Counted from the stretch's first letter, positions 1-9,258 are shown. The stretch: DNA of 44,237 bases from Candidatus Mediterraneibacter quadrami (GCA_019120575.1 DWUU01000061.1:1-44237), one strand, 5' to 3'. Translations and numbers: made by a program. The notes: generated from the letters alone by a model not told the origin.

Positions 1-229
1 GAAAAAGACATTAGCCGAGGTGTCGAAACTCTTATATTCTCTTGGAGAAATTTCCGGGAAAAGCATCTTTATTGATGGAACGAAAATAGAATCCGTTGCG
101 AACAAATATACTTTTGTCTGGAAAAAGACCATTACGAAAAATCAGGCAAAACTTTTCGATAAGATTCTTGTCCTTGTGGAAGAGTGCGAAAATCTTTATG
201 GTTTCACCATTATATGTAGCTGTCAATAA
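1..229 (+). pseudogene. IS1182-like transposase remnant, open at the left edge
   Basis: The reading frame is open from the first base, so the GTG at 20 is not a reliable start. The translation contains FIDGTKIESVANKYTFVWKK, followed by a lysine-rich stretch. This is the typical catalytic-core context of IS1182/IS1380-like DDE transposases, where FIDGTKIEANANRYTFVWKK-type sequences carry the first catalytic Asp. The frame stops at 229, within what should be the middle of a protein of roughly 450-550 residues, so the copy is truncated on this side. The sequence is much more AT-rich than the genes from 645 on, which suits acquired DNA. Whether the upstream part is intact lies outside the window. 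The family call rests on motif recognition only. Confidence 0.7.
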
Positions 230-242
230 AAAGATACTCATT

Positions 243-540
243 TTAATGACCTTGACCTGTAAAATTATGTAATATTTCGTTATCAATTAAATCCAACTTT
301 TCGTTTGATAATTTAACGTTACTTAAAATATCAAAATTTGTTTTTGGGTCATAAATTCGTATTTTACTGATAGTAGATATCTGATTAGTCAAGGCTATAC
401 TGCCTCGCCTCATCTTCGCCACTTCATCCATCATTCTAAAAAGAAAATCCTGTTCAGATTTTGCTTTTTGAATATCAGATTCGATGGATGAAATAAATGA
501 TTCTTTTTGCTCCTCGTTCGTTACTGCAATATCCTCAATT
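243..540 (-). pseudogene. Unrecognised AT-rich fragment
   Basis: On the minus strand an open frame runs from just after a stop at about 541 down to a TGA at 243. The first ATG is only at 434, giving 63 residues. The frame stays open upstream of that ATG for about 35 codons with protein-like, charged sequence (EEQKESFISSIESD), which suggests the 5' part of a real gene was lost. I do not recognise the family. It could be the tail of a mobilisation, phage or restriction gene left with the adjacent transposase remnant. It may also be non-coding. The 441-644 stretch to its right carries no other gene. Confidence 0.3.
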
Positions 541-542
541 CA

Positions 543-555
543 GATTGTAACAATC
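543..555. promoter_or_regulatory. Palindrome upstream of the response regulator, candidate operator
   Basis: GATTGT-A-ACAATC is a perfect inverted repeat centred at 549. A TATAAT -10 box lies at 602-607 with only a weak -35 (TGGTCT at 579-584), as expected for an activated promoter. A related palindrome (GACTGT-GA-ACAGTC) sits at 2264-2277 before the ABC genes, and the two share ACARTCACSAT across their right halves. I infer a binding site for the response regulator encoded at 645. Confidence 0.45.
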
Positions 556-644
556 ACGATAAGCTTGCTATATGAGAGTGGTCTTTTTGTCTGCATAGAA
601 GTATAATTAGTTTGACTGATACAAAAAGAGAGGGATTTATTACT

Positions 645-1298
645 ATGATAATAGGCATTATAGAAGATGACCGCCTTCTGAATCAGGCGCTAAATAAATT
701 TCTGACGGATAATGGCTATGACACTGTCTGTGCGCATTCCGGGGAGGAAGCCTTTGCTGCGGCTGCGGATCATCCGAATCTGTGGCTCATTGATATCGGC
801 CTTCCGGATGGAAACGGTCTTGATCTATACCGGGAACTGACTGCTGTGAGAAAGGTCCCGGCTGTTTTCCTGACGGCAAGGGATGAGGAACGGGATATGC
901 TGCAGGCTTTTGATATGGGAGCGGAGGACTATGTAGTAAAGCCGTTTTCCATGAAGGTGCTGCTCAAACGGATCGAGCGGATCCTGAAAACGAACAGGGA
1001 AGGCCGCATGCTTACCTGCGGGGGTATCACGCTGTATCCGGAGAAGAAGCAGGTGCTTTCCGGGGATGAAGAGATTGCCCTGACCGCAAAGGAATATCAG
1101 CTGCTGGAACTGTTTATGGAGAATCAGGATCAGGTGCTGACAAAGGAAAATATCCTGGACCGGATCTGGGGGATTGACGGGGCGTTTATCGAAGAAAATA
1201 CCGTAAGCGTAACCATCAGCCGGCTGAAGAAAAAGCTGGGCGAAAGACAGTCGTATATTAAGAATGTTTTCGGCCTCGGCTACCGTATGGGAGAATAG
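645..1298 (+). CDS. OmpR-family response regulator
   Basis: DNA-binding response regulator of 217 residues, the usual OmpR/PhoB length. The receiver domain covers about residues 1-115, with acidic pocket E7-D8-D9, phosphoacceptor D50 in LIDIGLPDG, T77 in LTARD and K99 in VVKPF. A winged helix follows (about 125-217), with TAKEYQLLELF and the C-terminal VFGLGYRMGE. The ATG at 645 is chosen because AGAGAGGG stands ten bases upstream; an upstream TTG at 612 has no such site. A sensor kinase begins four bases after the stop and an ABC ATPase/permease pair follows, the arrangement of peptide-antibiotic sensing modules of Firmicutes (Bce/Vra/Van-like). It probably activates the ABC genes through the palindromes at 543 and 2264; that link is inference. 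Confidence 0.93.
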   Translation: MIIGIIEDDRLLNQALNKFLTDNGYDTVCAHSGEEAFAAAADHPNLWLIDIGLPDGNGLDLYRELTAVRKVPAVFLTARDEERDMLQAFDMGAEDYVVKPFSMKVLLKRIERILKTNREGRMLTCGGITLYPEKKQVLSGDEEIALTAKEYQLLELFMENQDQVLTKENILDRIWGIDGAFIEENTVSVTISRLKKKLGERQSYIKNVFGLGYRMGE

Positions 1299-1302
1299 GG
1301 AA

Positions 1303-2247
1303 ATGTATATAACAGCATGCATCGCATTTTTGACCGGACTTGCCGCGGGCGGAAGCATTCTGTATCTCCGGCAGCGGAAGCTGCGCATGGAGGAACTCGG
1401 AAAAGCGGCGGCTATGGCGGAGGACATACTGGCGGGCAGGAAACTGTGTGTGTCAGCTCCGGGTGATGAACTTCTGCTGGCGCGGATCGAAAATCAGCTT
1501 GTCCGCATCCAGGAGATGCTGGACGGCAGAAGAAAAGAGGCGGAGGAAAGCAGGGATGAGATCCAGAAACTGATCTCAGAGATCGCCCACCAGATGCGGA
1601 CGCCTCTGGCCAATATTGAAAGCTACACCTGTCTTTTACGGGACGCAGCTGAAAATACAGAAGCGGGAGAAGAGCCTGACAAGTTCGCTGAGGAACGGCA
1701 GCAGTACCTGTCCGCGCTGGAAGAAAGCGAGAAGAAGCTTCATTTTCTGGTGGACAGTTTTGTGAAGATGGCCCGCCTGGAACAGCATATCATTCAGATC
1801 CGCAAAGATGAAACGGATCTGCTGAAAACGGTTCAGAATGTCTTCGGGCAGATCCAGAACCGGGCGGAGGAGAAAGGAATCCGGTTCCGGATCCGTATGC
1901 CGGAGCAGGCAGTCTGCGCCCACGATCCGAACTGGCTGGGGGAAGCGCTTTTTAATATTCTTGATAATGCGGTAAAATACAGCGCACCGGGCGGCAGTAT
2001 CGAGGTGACCTTACAACAGAATGAAATGTTTACGAAGTTTCAGGTGCGTGATCATGGTCTTGGCATCGAGGCGGGGGAGGAAAACCAGATCTTCCGGAGA
2101 TTTTACCGGGGCAGTCGTGTGACTGTCCAGGAGGGCTTCGGGCTCGGCCTGTATCTTGCAAGGGAAATCATCTGTCTCCACGGAGGTTTTGTGACGGCCA
2201 AACGGATGGAACCGGGCCTTCTGATCGAGGTAAATCTGCCCCGGTGA
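1303..2247 (+). CDS. Membrane sensor histidine kinase
   Basis: Sensor kinase of 314 residues, partner of the preceding regulator. There is one hydrophobic N-terminal segment (about 3-22) and no sizeable extracellular domain. A short linker/coiled coil leads to the dimerisation helix with the H box at EIAHQMRTPL (His96). The ATPase domain shows the N box NILDNAVKYSA, G1 DHGLGIEAG, F box FRRFYRG and G2 GFGLGLYLA. The ATG at 1303 follows GGGAGAATAGGG; earlier in-frame codons overlap the regulator gene. A kinase with almost no outer domain cannot easily sense a ligand directly. In comparable intramembrane-sensing kinases the signal is relayed by the partner ABC permease, encoded here at 3043. Which drug or peptide is sensed cannot be read from the sequence. 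Confidence 0.92.
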   Translation: MYITACIAFLTGLAAGGSILYLRQRKLRMEELGKAAAMAEDILAGRKLCVSAPGDELLLARIENQLVRIQEMLDGRRKEAEESRDEIQKLISEIAHQMRTPLANIESYTCLLRDAAENTEAGEEPDKFAEERQQYLSALEESEKKLHFLVDSFVKMARLEQHIIQIRKDETDLLKTVQNVFGQIQNRAEEKGIRFRIRMPEQAVCAHDPNWLGEALFNILDNAVKYSAPGGSIEVTLQQNEMFTKFQVRDHGLGIEAGEENQIFRRFYRGSRVTVQEGFGLGLYLAREIICLHGGFVTAKRMEPGLLIEVNLPR

Positions 2248-2263
2248 AGCCCGCGGCGTCCGG

Positions 2264-2277
2264 GACTGTGAACAGTC
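2264..2277. promoter_or_regulatory. Palindrome before the ABC transporter genes, candidate operator
   Basis: GACTGT-GA-ACAGTC has six-base perfect arms. A TATACT box lies at 2312-2317 without a well-spaced -35. Compared with the palindrome at 543-555, the centre-to-(-10) distance is about 42 instead of 53 bases, a difference of about one helical turn, so both sites would face the same side of the DNA. It is likely bound by the OmpR-family regulator. Confidence 0.45.
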
Positions 2278-2346
2278 ACCATGTTGTCAGTACTTTGTAA
2301 GATTTGCTGTGTATACTGAGAAAAAACATGGATGGGGAGAGCAGCT

Positions 2347-3039
2347 ATGGATATGGTAACGGCAGTAAATCTGAAGAAATATTACAGTACGGATACGTAT
2401 GAAGTTCGTGCGCTGGACGGCGTCTCGCTGACGGCAGAGGAAGGGGAATTCCTCGCGGTGGTCGGGACTTCGGGCAGCGGTAAGACCACGCTCCTGAATA
2501 TGCTGGGCGGTCTGGACGTGCCGGATTCCGGCGGGGTCTGGATCCGGGGGAGCAGCCTGAAGGACATGGACCGGGAGGAACGTACCGTATTTCGGAGGCG
2601 GAATATCGGATTTGTCTTTCAGCAGTACAATCTGATTCCGTCTCTTTCTGTGTATGAAAATATTGTCCTTCCGCTCAGGCTGGACGGACAGGGAGCGGAT
2701 GAGTGCCTTTTTGAGGAGATCACACATCTTCTGGGGCTGGCGGATAAGCTGGACAGGCTGCCGGGCACCCTTTCGGGCGGGCAACAGCAGAGAACGGCCA
2801 TCGCAAGAGCCATGCTGCCACGCCCGGCCGTCCTGCTGGCCGATGAGTTTACCGGCAGTCTGGACTCGGTTACCGGGATGGAAGTGACCGGACTTCTGCG
2901 CTCCTGCGCGTCCCGGTTCCGCCAGACGGTGATCGCGGTCACGCATCAGGAGCTGGTGGCACAGATGGCGGACCGGATCATCCGCATTTCAGACGGACGT
3001 ATCTGCAGCGACGGCAGGGATTCGGGACAGGAGGGGTAG
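2347..3039 (+). CDS. ABC transporter ATP-binding protein (MacB/LolD-like)
   Basis: ATPase of 230 residues that energises the FtsX-type permease encoded next. Walker A is GTSGSGKTT (40-48), the Q-loop lies in FVFQQYNLIPSLS, the signature is LSGGQQQR (142-149), and Walker B is AVLLADEFTG with D166 and E167. The switch histidine is in AVTHQ. The LIPSLSVYENI stretch and compact size are typical of the MacB/LolD/BceA branch, which serves mechanotransmission or peptide detoxification rather than import. The ATG at 2347 is preferred over 2332 because GGGGAGA (2334-2340) lies six bases before it. The permease starts four bases after the stop. The last residues carry a short tail without a recognised domain. 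Confidence 0.93.
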   Translation: MDMVTAVNLKKYYSTDTYEVRALDGVSLTAEEGEFLAVVGTSGSGKTTLLNMLGGLDVPDSGGVWIRGSSLKDMDREERTVFRRRNIGFVFQQYNLIPSLSVYENIVLPLRLDGQGADECLFEEITHLLGLADKLDRLPGTLSGGQQQRTAIARAMLPRPAVLLADEFTGSLDSVTGMEVTGLLRSCASRFRQTVIAVTHQELVAQMADRIIRISDGRICSDGRDSGQEG

Positions 3040-3042
3040 ACG

Positions 3043-5835
3043 ATGCGCAGAAGAGAATTTACCCCCAATGACACCCGCGGTGTGATCCGCCTTCTTTCCC
3101 GTCGGTATGCCGGAACCGCCAGAGGGAGGAACCGGATCCTTCTTGCAACGGTCATCCTGTGCATCGTTGTCCTGACGATGGTGTTCGGGATCACCCGCGG
3201 GAAGATACGGGCGGAAGAACTGAATGCCATCCGGACGGCCGGGACAGCGGCGTCCGGAATCGTGGAAGACGGAAATGTTTCCCAGTATGCAGCGCTTAAG
3301 GCGGCAGGTTATATCAGGCAGGCCGGAAGATGCGTGACTGTGGGGCCGGCGGAGACCGGAGAGACGGTGTGTTCGATCCGGTGGGCGGATGCGGACGCCT
3401 GGGAGAAACTTCTTCGCCCGGCCTATACGGAGGTGCATGGAAACTACCCGGAGCAGGAACAGGAGATCATGCTGTCCGGGCGTGCGCTGAAAACCCTGGG
3501 GATTACAGATCCCGAGGAGGGAATGGAGATTTCTCTTCGGGTTTTCTATAGCCTTTTTCAAAGTTCAGACGAAACGTTCCGACTGAGCGGATGGTTTACC
3601 GATCACGGCGGGGAGGCTGTGCCGGGTTATGTCTCGGAGAAAAAACTGAGTGACTGGGGGATCCGGCCCGATGAAGAAGCGGACCTGATCTTCCGCCAGG
3701 CAGACCGGCTGGACTGGCAGGAAACGGAAGCCCGTCTGTATGACGCTCTGCAAATGAACGATCCGGGCCAGAAGATCACAGTAAGCGACACGGCGGCGTA
3801 TCAGGCGGTGTCGGGCATGACGGGCGGCTATGGGATGGCGGCTCTTGGAACGGTCATTGTTTTGTGCGGCATTTTCTTCCTGTGCCACAATGTACTGCAG
3901 ATTTCCATGGCGGGCGATATCCGGCAGCTGGGACTTCTGAATACGATCGGCGCGACACAGAAGCAGCTTTCAAAGGTCTATTACAGCCAGATCCGGCGGA
4001 TCCTTATTCCGGGGTCTGTGGCCGGAGCGGCGCTGTCTGCCGTTTTGCTGATCGGGATCATCCCGGCAGTTCTGAGCGGAGAATATCTGGAAAAGACCGG
4101 AGGAGCAGAAGGGCTGCATATTTTCCATCCGGGGATCCTCCTGCTGTCGATCCTTTTCGCGGACGGGATCGTTCTGGCGGCATCCGCCGGGGTGATCAGA
4201 AGGACGGTGGGGATGTCCTGCCGGGAGAGTGTCGGATATACAGATGCGTCTGTTCGGAACAGCAGCAGGAAACGCCGGGGGAAAGATCCAGTCTTTATAA
4301 AAAAGAAACGGAGCCCGGCCGGGGAAATGCGCTATCTGGCAGGGAGAAATATTGCCGGTCACAGGAAGCGGTTCATCTTGACTGTGCTCTCCCTTTTCCT
4401 TGGGCTGGAAACATTTCTGTGGGCAGTGGTGATCACTTCGGGGAGCGATTACTCCCATGTGATCGAACAGCGCCCGGACTTTCTGATTGCCGGACAGTTC
4501 AGCGCTTATGCCCGTGAAGAGGGATATGGAGAAGAATATAAGACGCGGGACGCCGGTCAGGATCCGATGCTGACAGAAGGGAACTCTATCCAGCTCCTGT
4601 ATGATAATGATTACGATGAGTTTTCACCGATCTCTGCTGACGTCAGGGATGAACTGATGGATCTGGACGGTGTAAAGCCGGAAGAGTCGTATATCATGGA
4701 GGGCGCTTACCTCTATGCAGTAATTTCCCAAAAAGGAATCCGGCCCCTTGAAAAAAATTTCTCGTACGAGGATGCAGTGGATACAGACGACAATGAAATG
4801 ATCGAGGGGTGGGAGCCGGATGTGGTACAGATTCTTAATGAAGAGGAAATCGGATCGCTGAAAAAATATGTAGATGAAAAGAAACTCGCAATTGATATGG
4901 ATTCTCTTGAGAACGGCACGGGCGTCCTGATCCTCCATGACCATGCGTTATCTCCTGCGCAGGAAAAGCAGGCTCAGGAAAGCGTGGGAGAGCCGGTGTA
5001 CTTTAAGACGATGCTTTCGAGAGAAGAACGGATCCGATGGAACCGAACGGATGATGCGGAACGGACGGAGCAGGAGGAAACGGGGGACTTTTCCATGAAG
5101 CAGTCGGAAGAGTTTACCCTGTGCGGCTATCTTGATAACCGGGCGGATGGTTTTCCGGATATCCGGCAGACCTGGCACGGAGCGGAAGGAAGCCTGTATT
5201 TTCTGATCAGCGAAAAAGGGTTCTCGAACATACCGACCGAAAAGAAAACGCTGTATATGGAACTGACAGTCGATGAGGATAAGGAGCCGGCGGTAAATGC
5301 GGCTGTCCAGAGGATCATTTCGGAAGATAATCAGGCACGGAGCCGGATGACGGAAACATCCTTTGACGAAGAAGAAAACGGGGAGGCCGGGATCTTCTGC
5401 ATCAGTAAATCCGATCTGATGAGCGAGGCGTCTTCCTATATCCGGGGCAGCCGGATGATCCTGGGAAGCATCAGCGCCGTGCTTCTGCTGGCCGGCTTTA
5501 CCAATTATTTCAATATCATGGTGACAGGCTTCCTGGCCAGGAAACGGGAACTGGATATCATGGAAAGCATCGGCATGACGCAGAGACAGAAAAGGAAGCT
5601 GATCGCGGATGAAGGCGCTTATTACTGCCTGTTCACAGCCGGGCTCCTGCTGACTGCGGGAATGGCGGCATTCCTGCCGGTGCGGTATTATATGGAACAG
5701 AAGCTTTCCTATTTTGTGTTTAACTGGCCGGTGACGGAGATGCTGCTTCTGATCGGCGGGCTGGTCGTGATAAACGGAGTGACGGCATGGAAGATGTGCA
5801 AAGTGGAGAGGGCTGCGGGTGTTTCCTGCACTTAA
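3043..5835 (+). CDS. FtsX-like ABC permease, duplicated 8-TM type
   Basis: Membrane subunit of 930 residues. Eight hydrophobic segments are visible at about 31-50, 265-286, 319-345, 364-385, 443-467, 805-827, 858-878 and 897-918. They form two units of one helix, a large outer domain and three helices. The first outer domain is about 51-264. The second, about 468-804, is very acidic. This duplicated-FtsX layout differs from the ten-helix BceB layout although the two-component neighbourhood is Bce-like. The FtsX motif appears in the last unit as GFLARKRELDIMESIGMT, and an analogous DIRQLGLLNTIGATQKQL follows the second helix. Probable role: with the ATPase, removal of or defence against antimicrobial peptides, or envelope remodelling. 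The substrate is unknown. No clear terminator follows. Confidence 0.88.
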   Translation: MRRREFTPNDTRGVIRLLSRRYAGTARGRNRILLATVILCIVVLTMVFGITRGKIRAEELNAIRTAGTAASGIVEDGNVSQYAALKAAGYIRQAGRCVTVGPAETGETVCSIRWADADAWEKLLRPAYTEVHGNYPEQEQEIMLSGRALKTLGITDPEEGMEISLRVFYSLFQSSDETFRLSGWFTDHGGEAVPGYVSEKKLSDWGIRPDEEADLIFRQADRLDWQETEARLYDALQMNDPGQKITVSDTAAYQAVSGMTGGYGMAALGTVIVLCGIFFLCHNVLQISMAGDIRQLGLLNTIGATQKQLSKVYYSQIRRILIPGSVAGAALSAVLLIGIIPAVLSGEYLEKTGGAEGLHIFHPGILLLSILFADGIVLAASAGVIRRTVGMSCRESVGYTDASVRNSSRKRRGKDPVFIKKKRSPAGEMRYLAGRNIAGHRKRFILTVLSLFLGLETFLWAVVITSGSDYSHVIEQRPDFLIAGQFSAYAREEGYGEEYKTRDAGQDPMLTEGNSIQLLYDNDYDEFSPISADVRDELMDLDGVKPEESYIMEGAYLYAVISQKGIRPLEKNFSYEDAVDTDDNEMIEGWEPDVVQILNEEEIGSLKKYVDEKKLAIDMDSLENGTGVLILHDHALSPAQEKQAQESVGEPVYFKTMLSREERIRWNRTDDAERTEQEETGDFSMKQSEEFTLCGYLDNRADGFPDIRQTWHGAEGSLYFLISEKGFSNIPTEKKTLYMELTVDEDKEPAVNAAVQRIISEDNQARSRMTETSFDEEENGEAGIFCISKSDLMSEASSYIRGSRMILGSISAVLLLAGFTNYFNIMVTGFLARKRELDIMESIGMTQRQKRKLIADEGAYYCLFTAGLLLTAGMAAFLPVRYYMEQKLSYFVFNWPVTEMLLLIGGLVVINGVTAWKMCKVERAAGVSCT

Positions 5836-5875
5836 CGGTGTAAAATTGCCACAGCCTGATGACTGTATTTTTTCA

Positions 5876-5904
5876 TTGTCTTTTTTACTTCAATAGGCTA
5901 TAAT
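5876..5904 (+). promoter_or_regulatory. fba promoter
   Basis: TTGTCT (5876-5881) and TATAAT (5899-5904) are separated by exactly 17 bases. The leader to the ATG at 5983 is about 70 bases and contains GGAGGAGAAG as ribosome site. Confidence 0.7.
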
Positions 5905-5982
5905 AGTAAAGGATTTATTAATCAGACTTATCCCGACGGCCGAAAGCTTACACGGCGGGGATTGGAAGTGGAGGAGAAGAAA

Positions 5983-6846
5983 ATGTTAGTATCAGCAACA
6001 GAAATGCTTCAGAAAGCAAAAGCAGGACACTACGCAGTAGGTCAGTTCAACATCAACAACCTTGAGTGGACAAAGGCGATCCTTTTAACAGCACAGGAGT
6101 GCAACTCACCGGTTATCCTTGGTGTGTCTGAGGGCGCTGGAAAATATATGGCAGGCTATAAGACAGTTGTAGGCATGGTAAACGGTATGCTCGAAGAACT
6201 GAACATCACAGTTCCGGTAGCGCTGCACCTTGACCACGGCAGCTATGACGGATGCCTGAAATGTGTGGAAGCAGGATTCTCTTCCATCATGTTCGACGGA
6301 TCACACTATCCGATCGAGGAGAACGTAGCGAAGACAACAGAGCTCGTTAAGATCGCACATGACCACGGCATGTCTCTCGAGGCAGAGGTCGGAGCGATCG
6401 GCGGCGAGGAAGACGGCGTGATCGGCAAGGGCGAGTGCGCGGATCCGGAAGAGTGCAAGAAGATCGCTGATCTCGGCATCGACTTCCTGGCAGCAGGCAT
6501 CGGCAACATCCACGGCGTATATCCGGACAACTGGGAAGGCTTAAGCTTCGAGACTCTGGATGCGATCCAGCAGAAGACAGGCGATATGCCGCTCGTACTT
6601 CACGGCGGTACAGGCATCCCGGACGACATGATCAAGAAAGCCATTGATCTCGGCGTAGCTAAGATCAATGTTAATACAGAGTGCCAGATCGTATTCGCTG
6701 AGGCTACACGCGAGTACATCGAGGCAGGCAAGGACAAACAGGGCAAGGGTTTTGATCCGCGTAAACTCCTGAAACCGGGCGCAGAAGCGATCATGGCTAA
6801 AGTGAAAGAGAAGATGGAACTGTTCGGCTCTGTAGGACAGGCATAA
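5983..6846 (+). CDS. fba: Class II fructose-1,6-bisphosphate aldolase
   Basis: Zinc-dependent aldolase of 287 residues, cleaving fructose 1,6-bisphosphate to dihydroxyacetone phosphate and glyceraldehyde 3-phosphate in glycolysis and the reverse in gluconeogenesis. The class II signature is visible as ALHLDHGSYD (82-86 HLDHG, catalytic Asp and a zinc His), with EAEVGAIGGEEDG, GIGNIHGVYP, LVLHGGTGIPDD and KINVNTECQI supplying further metal and phosphate contacts. Length matches the short FbaA/GatY branch; the tagatose-bisphosphate variants look alike, so dual specificity cannot be excluded. The ATG at 5983 follows GGAGGAGAAG; an upstream in-frame TTG at 5962 is unsupported. Codon use is strongly biased to a few codons (ATC, GGC, CTG/CTC, AAG), as expected of a highly expressed gene. 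It is monocistronic, with its own promoter and terminator. Confidence 0.96.
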   Translation: MLVSATEMLQKAKAGHYAVGQFNINNLEWTKAILLTAQECNSPVILGVSEGAGKYMAGYKTVVGMVNGMLEELNITVPVALHLDHGSYDGCLKCVEAGFSSIMFDGSHYPIEENVAKTTELVKIAHDHGMSLEAEVGAIGGEEDGVIGKGECADPEECKKIADLGIDFLAAGIGNIHGVYPDNWEGLSFETLDAIQQKTGDMPLVLHGGTGIPDDMIKKAIDLGVAKINVNTECQIVFAEATREYIEAGKDKQGKGFDPRKLLKPGAEAIMAKVKEKMELFGSVGQA

Positions 6847-6913
6847 AAAATTTTCAAAAAACACTTGCCTTTTCGGAGTGATTGTTTTATACTGTCACAC
6901 GTAGACAAGAACA

Positions 6914-6947
6914 AGGGCGTTCCAAGGCAACTTGGAGTGCCCTTTTT
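6914..6947 (+). terminator. fba terminator
   Basis: AGGGCGTTCCAAG (6914-6926) pairs with CTTGGAGTGCCCT (6931-6943), using two G-T pairs, around a GCAA tetraloop. A T-run to 6947 follows. Confidence 0.9.
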
Positions 6948-6953
6948 ATGTAG

Positions 6954-6984
6954 GGCCCGTACCGGGCCGCTGCAGAGAGTCTGC
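6954..6984 (+). other. Two small hairpins in the glnN leader
   Basis: GGCCCG-TAC-CGGGCC (6954-6968) and GCAGA-GAG-TCTGC (6972-6984) lie back to back, about 100 bases before the glnN start. No known riboswitch was recognised. They may stabilise or structure the leader, but could be of no consequence. Confidence 0.35.
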
Positions 6985-7081
6985 TTCCGGAACATCCGCG
7001 CGGGTGTGAGGGACGGAGGAGCGCGTGATCCGTCTGTTCCCCGGAATGATCATCGATATGACGAAGAAGGAAGGGATCAAT

Positions 7082-9196
7082 ATGAGCACAGAAAAGATCA
7101 ATGTAGCGAAAATTTTCGGTGAAAATGTTTTCAACGATACTGTGATGCAGGAGCGTCTTCCGAAGAAAGTATACATAAAGCTGAAGAAGACGATCGAGGA
7201 GGGCAGGGAGCTGGATCTTGAGACGGCCGACGTCATTGCCCACGAGATGAAGGAATGGGCAATCGAGAAAGGCGCGACTCATTATACGCACTGGTTTCTC
7301 CCGCTGACCGGCGTGACGGCCGAGAAGCACGACTCCTTTATCTCCGCACCGCAGCCGAGCGGCAAGGTGCTGATGAGCTTTTCCGGAAAGGAACTGATCA
7401 AGGGCGAACCGGATGCTTCTTCATTCCCGTCAGGCGGGTTGAGGGCCACATTCGAGGCGAGAGGCTACACGATGTGGGACTGTACCTCACCGGCGTTCGT
7501 GAGAAAAGATGCGGCGGGCGCGATCCTCTGCATCCCGACGGCGTTCTGCTCCTACACGGGCGAGGCGCTGGATCAGAAGACGCCGCTCCTGCGTTCCATG
7601 GAAGCGATCAACACACAGGCGCTGAGACTCCTGAAACTCTTTGGAAATACAACGTCTAAAAAAGTGACGCCCTCTGTCGGCGCGGAGCAGGAATATTTCC
7701 TTGTAGATGCAGACAAGTTCCTGCAGAGGAAGGACCTGATCTATACCGGACGCACCCTGTTCGGCGCGATGCCGCCGAAGGGCCAGGAGATGGACGACCA
7801 CTACTTCGGAACGATCCGCCAGAGGATCGCATCCTTCATGAAGGATGTCAATGAAGAACTGTGGAAAGTGGGCGTGACGGCGAAGACCCAGCACAACGAG
7901 GTGGCTCCGGCGCAGCATGAGCTGGCCCCCATCTATGCCGAGGCGAATATCGCGGTGGACCACAACCAGATCATCATGCAGACGCTCAAGCGAGTGGCGT
8001 GCCAGCACGGTATGAAGTGCCTGCTTCACGAGAAGCCGTTCAAGGGTGTGAACGGATCCGGCAAGCACAACAACTGGTCCCTGACCACGGACGACGGCAT
8101 CAACATGCTGGATCCGGGCAAGACGCCGCACGAGAACATCCAGTTCCTGCTGGTGCTCACCTGTATCCTGAAGGCGGTGAACCGTCATGCGGACCTGCTC
8201 CGGGAATCTGCAGCGGATCCGGGCAATGACCACAGACTTGGCGCAAATGAGGCGCCGCCGGCCATCGTATCCGTATTCCTGGGCGAGCAGTTGGAGGATG
8301 TGATCGAGCAGCTTATCAGTGCGGGTGAGGCGACCCACAGCATCAAGGGTGAGAAGCTGGCCACAAGCGTGCGCACCCTTCCGGAGTTTACGAAAGATGC
8401 GACGGACCGGAACCGTACTTCACCGTTCGCGTTTACGGGAAATAAATTCGAGTTCCGTATGGTGGGATCCAGAGATTCCGTTGCTTCCGCAAATATCGTG
8501 CTGAACACCATCGTTGCCGAAGCGTTTTCCGAAGCGTGTGACGTGCTGGAGAAAGCGGACGACTTCCAGAAGGCGGTTCACGACCTGATCAAGGAATACG
8601 CGGTAGAGAACCAGAAGATCATCTTCAACGGCGACGGATATTCAGAGGCGTGGGTTGAAGAGGCGGCCAGAAGAGGACTGCCGAACATCCGATCCATGGT
8701 GGACGCGATCCCGGCGCTCGTGACGGACAAGTCGATCAATCTTTTCGCGAAGTTCGGCGTATTTACGAAAACCGAGCTTGAGTCCCGTGCGGAGATCCAT
8801 TACGAGAACTACTCGAAAGCGATCAACATTGAGGCGCGGACCATGATTGACATGGCGAGAAAGCAGTTCCTGCCGGCGATCATTAAATATACGAGAACTC
8901 TTGCAGATACGGTCAACGCGGTGAAAGAAGCGGGCGCGGACGCGAGCGTGCAGTCCGAGACGCTGGCTGAGATCACGGTGCTTCTGAAAGAGGCGCGCGC
9001 GGCGCTGATGGAACTTGAGAAGGTAACCGGCGAAGTGGCGCAGCTTTCGGACGGACCGGACAAAGCAAGAAAATATTATGAAGTGGTTCATCCGGCGATG
9101 GATGCGCTCCGCGATCCGGTGGATCAGCTGGAGATGATCGTCGATAAAGAAGCATGGCCGATGCCGTCCTACGGCGATCTCATTTTCGAGGTGTAG
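7082..9196 (+). CDS. glnN: Glutamine synthetase type III
   Basis: ATP-dependent ligation of ammonia to glutamate, in the cytoplasm. The 704 residues fit the type III (GlnN) family, which is much longer than type I (about 440-470). Family features seen are [14 protein letters not shown] near residue 65, [20 protein letters not shown], the catalytic [37 protein letters not shown], and a C-terminal helical part beginning around [12 protein letters not shown] that is specific to this type. The ATG at 7082 is preceded by GGAAGG at seven bases; earlier in-frame starts (GTG 7025, ATG codons) lack spacing. It has a separate leader and a strong terminator, so it stands alone. The call is firm. Confidence 0.96.
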   Translation: MSTEKINVAKIFGENVFNDTVMQERLPKKVYIKLKKTIEEGRELDLETADVIAHEMKEWAIEKGATHYTHWFLPLTGVTAEKHDSFISAPQPSGKVLMSFSGKELIKGEPDASSFPSGGLRATFEARGYTMWDCTSPAFVRKDAAGAILCIPTAFCSYTGEALDQKTPLLRSMEAINTQALRLLKLFGNTTSKKVTPSVGAEQEYFLVDADKFLQRKDLIYTGRTLFGAMPPKGQEMDDHYFGTIRQRIASFMKDVNEELWKVGVTAKTQHNEVAPAQHELAPIYAEANIAVDHNQIIMQTLKRVACQHGMKCLLHEKPFKGVNGSGKHNNWSLTTDDGINMLDPGKTPHENIQFLLVLTCILKAVNRHADLLRESAADPGNDHRLGANEAPPAIVSVFLGEQLEDVIEQLISAGEATHSIKGEKLATSVRTLPEFTKDATDRNRTSPFAFTGNKFEFRMVGSRDSVASANIVLNTIVAEAFSEACDVLEKADDFQKAVHDLIKEYAVENQKIIFNGDGYSEAWVEEAARRGLPNIRSMVDAIPALVTDKSINLFAKFGVFTKTELESRAEIHYENYSKAINIEARTMIDMARKQFLPAIIKYTRTLADTVNAVKEAGADASVQSETLAEITVLLKEARAALMELEKVTGEVAQLSDGPDKARKYYEVVHPAMDALRDPVDQLEMIVDKEAWPMPSYGDLIFEV

Positions 9197-9204
9197 TCCC
9201 GTTC

Positions 9205-9258
9205 ATCCCCTCAGAGAAAGATTTTCCTCTTTCTTATCTTTCCCTGAGGGGATTTTTT
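9205..9258 (+). terminator. glnN terminator
   Basis: ATCCCCTCAGAGAAAGAT (9205-9222) pairs with ATCTTTCCCTGAGGGGAT (ending at 9253) with a single mismatch, followed by TTTTTT. The T-run is shared with the TTTTGCGCAAAA operator at 9255-9266. Confidence 0.93.

Noticed and set aside
3043-5835. Calling the transporter BceAB
   Set aside because: Helix count and the duplicated FtsX layout do not match BceB.
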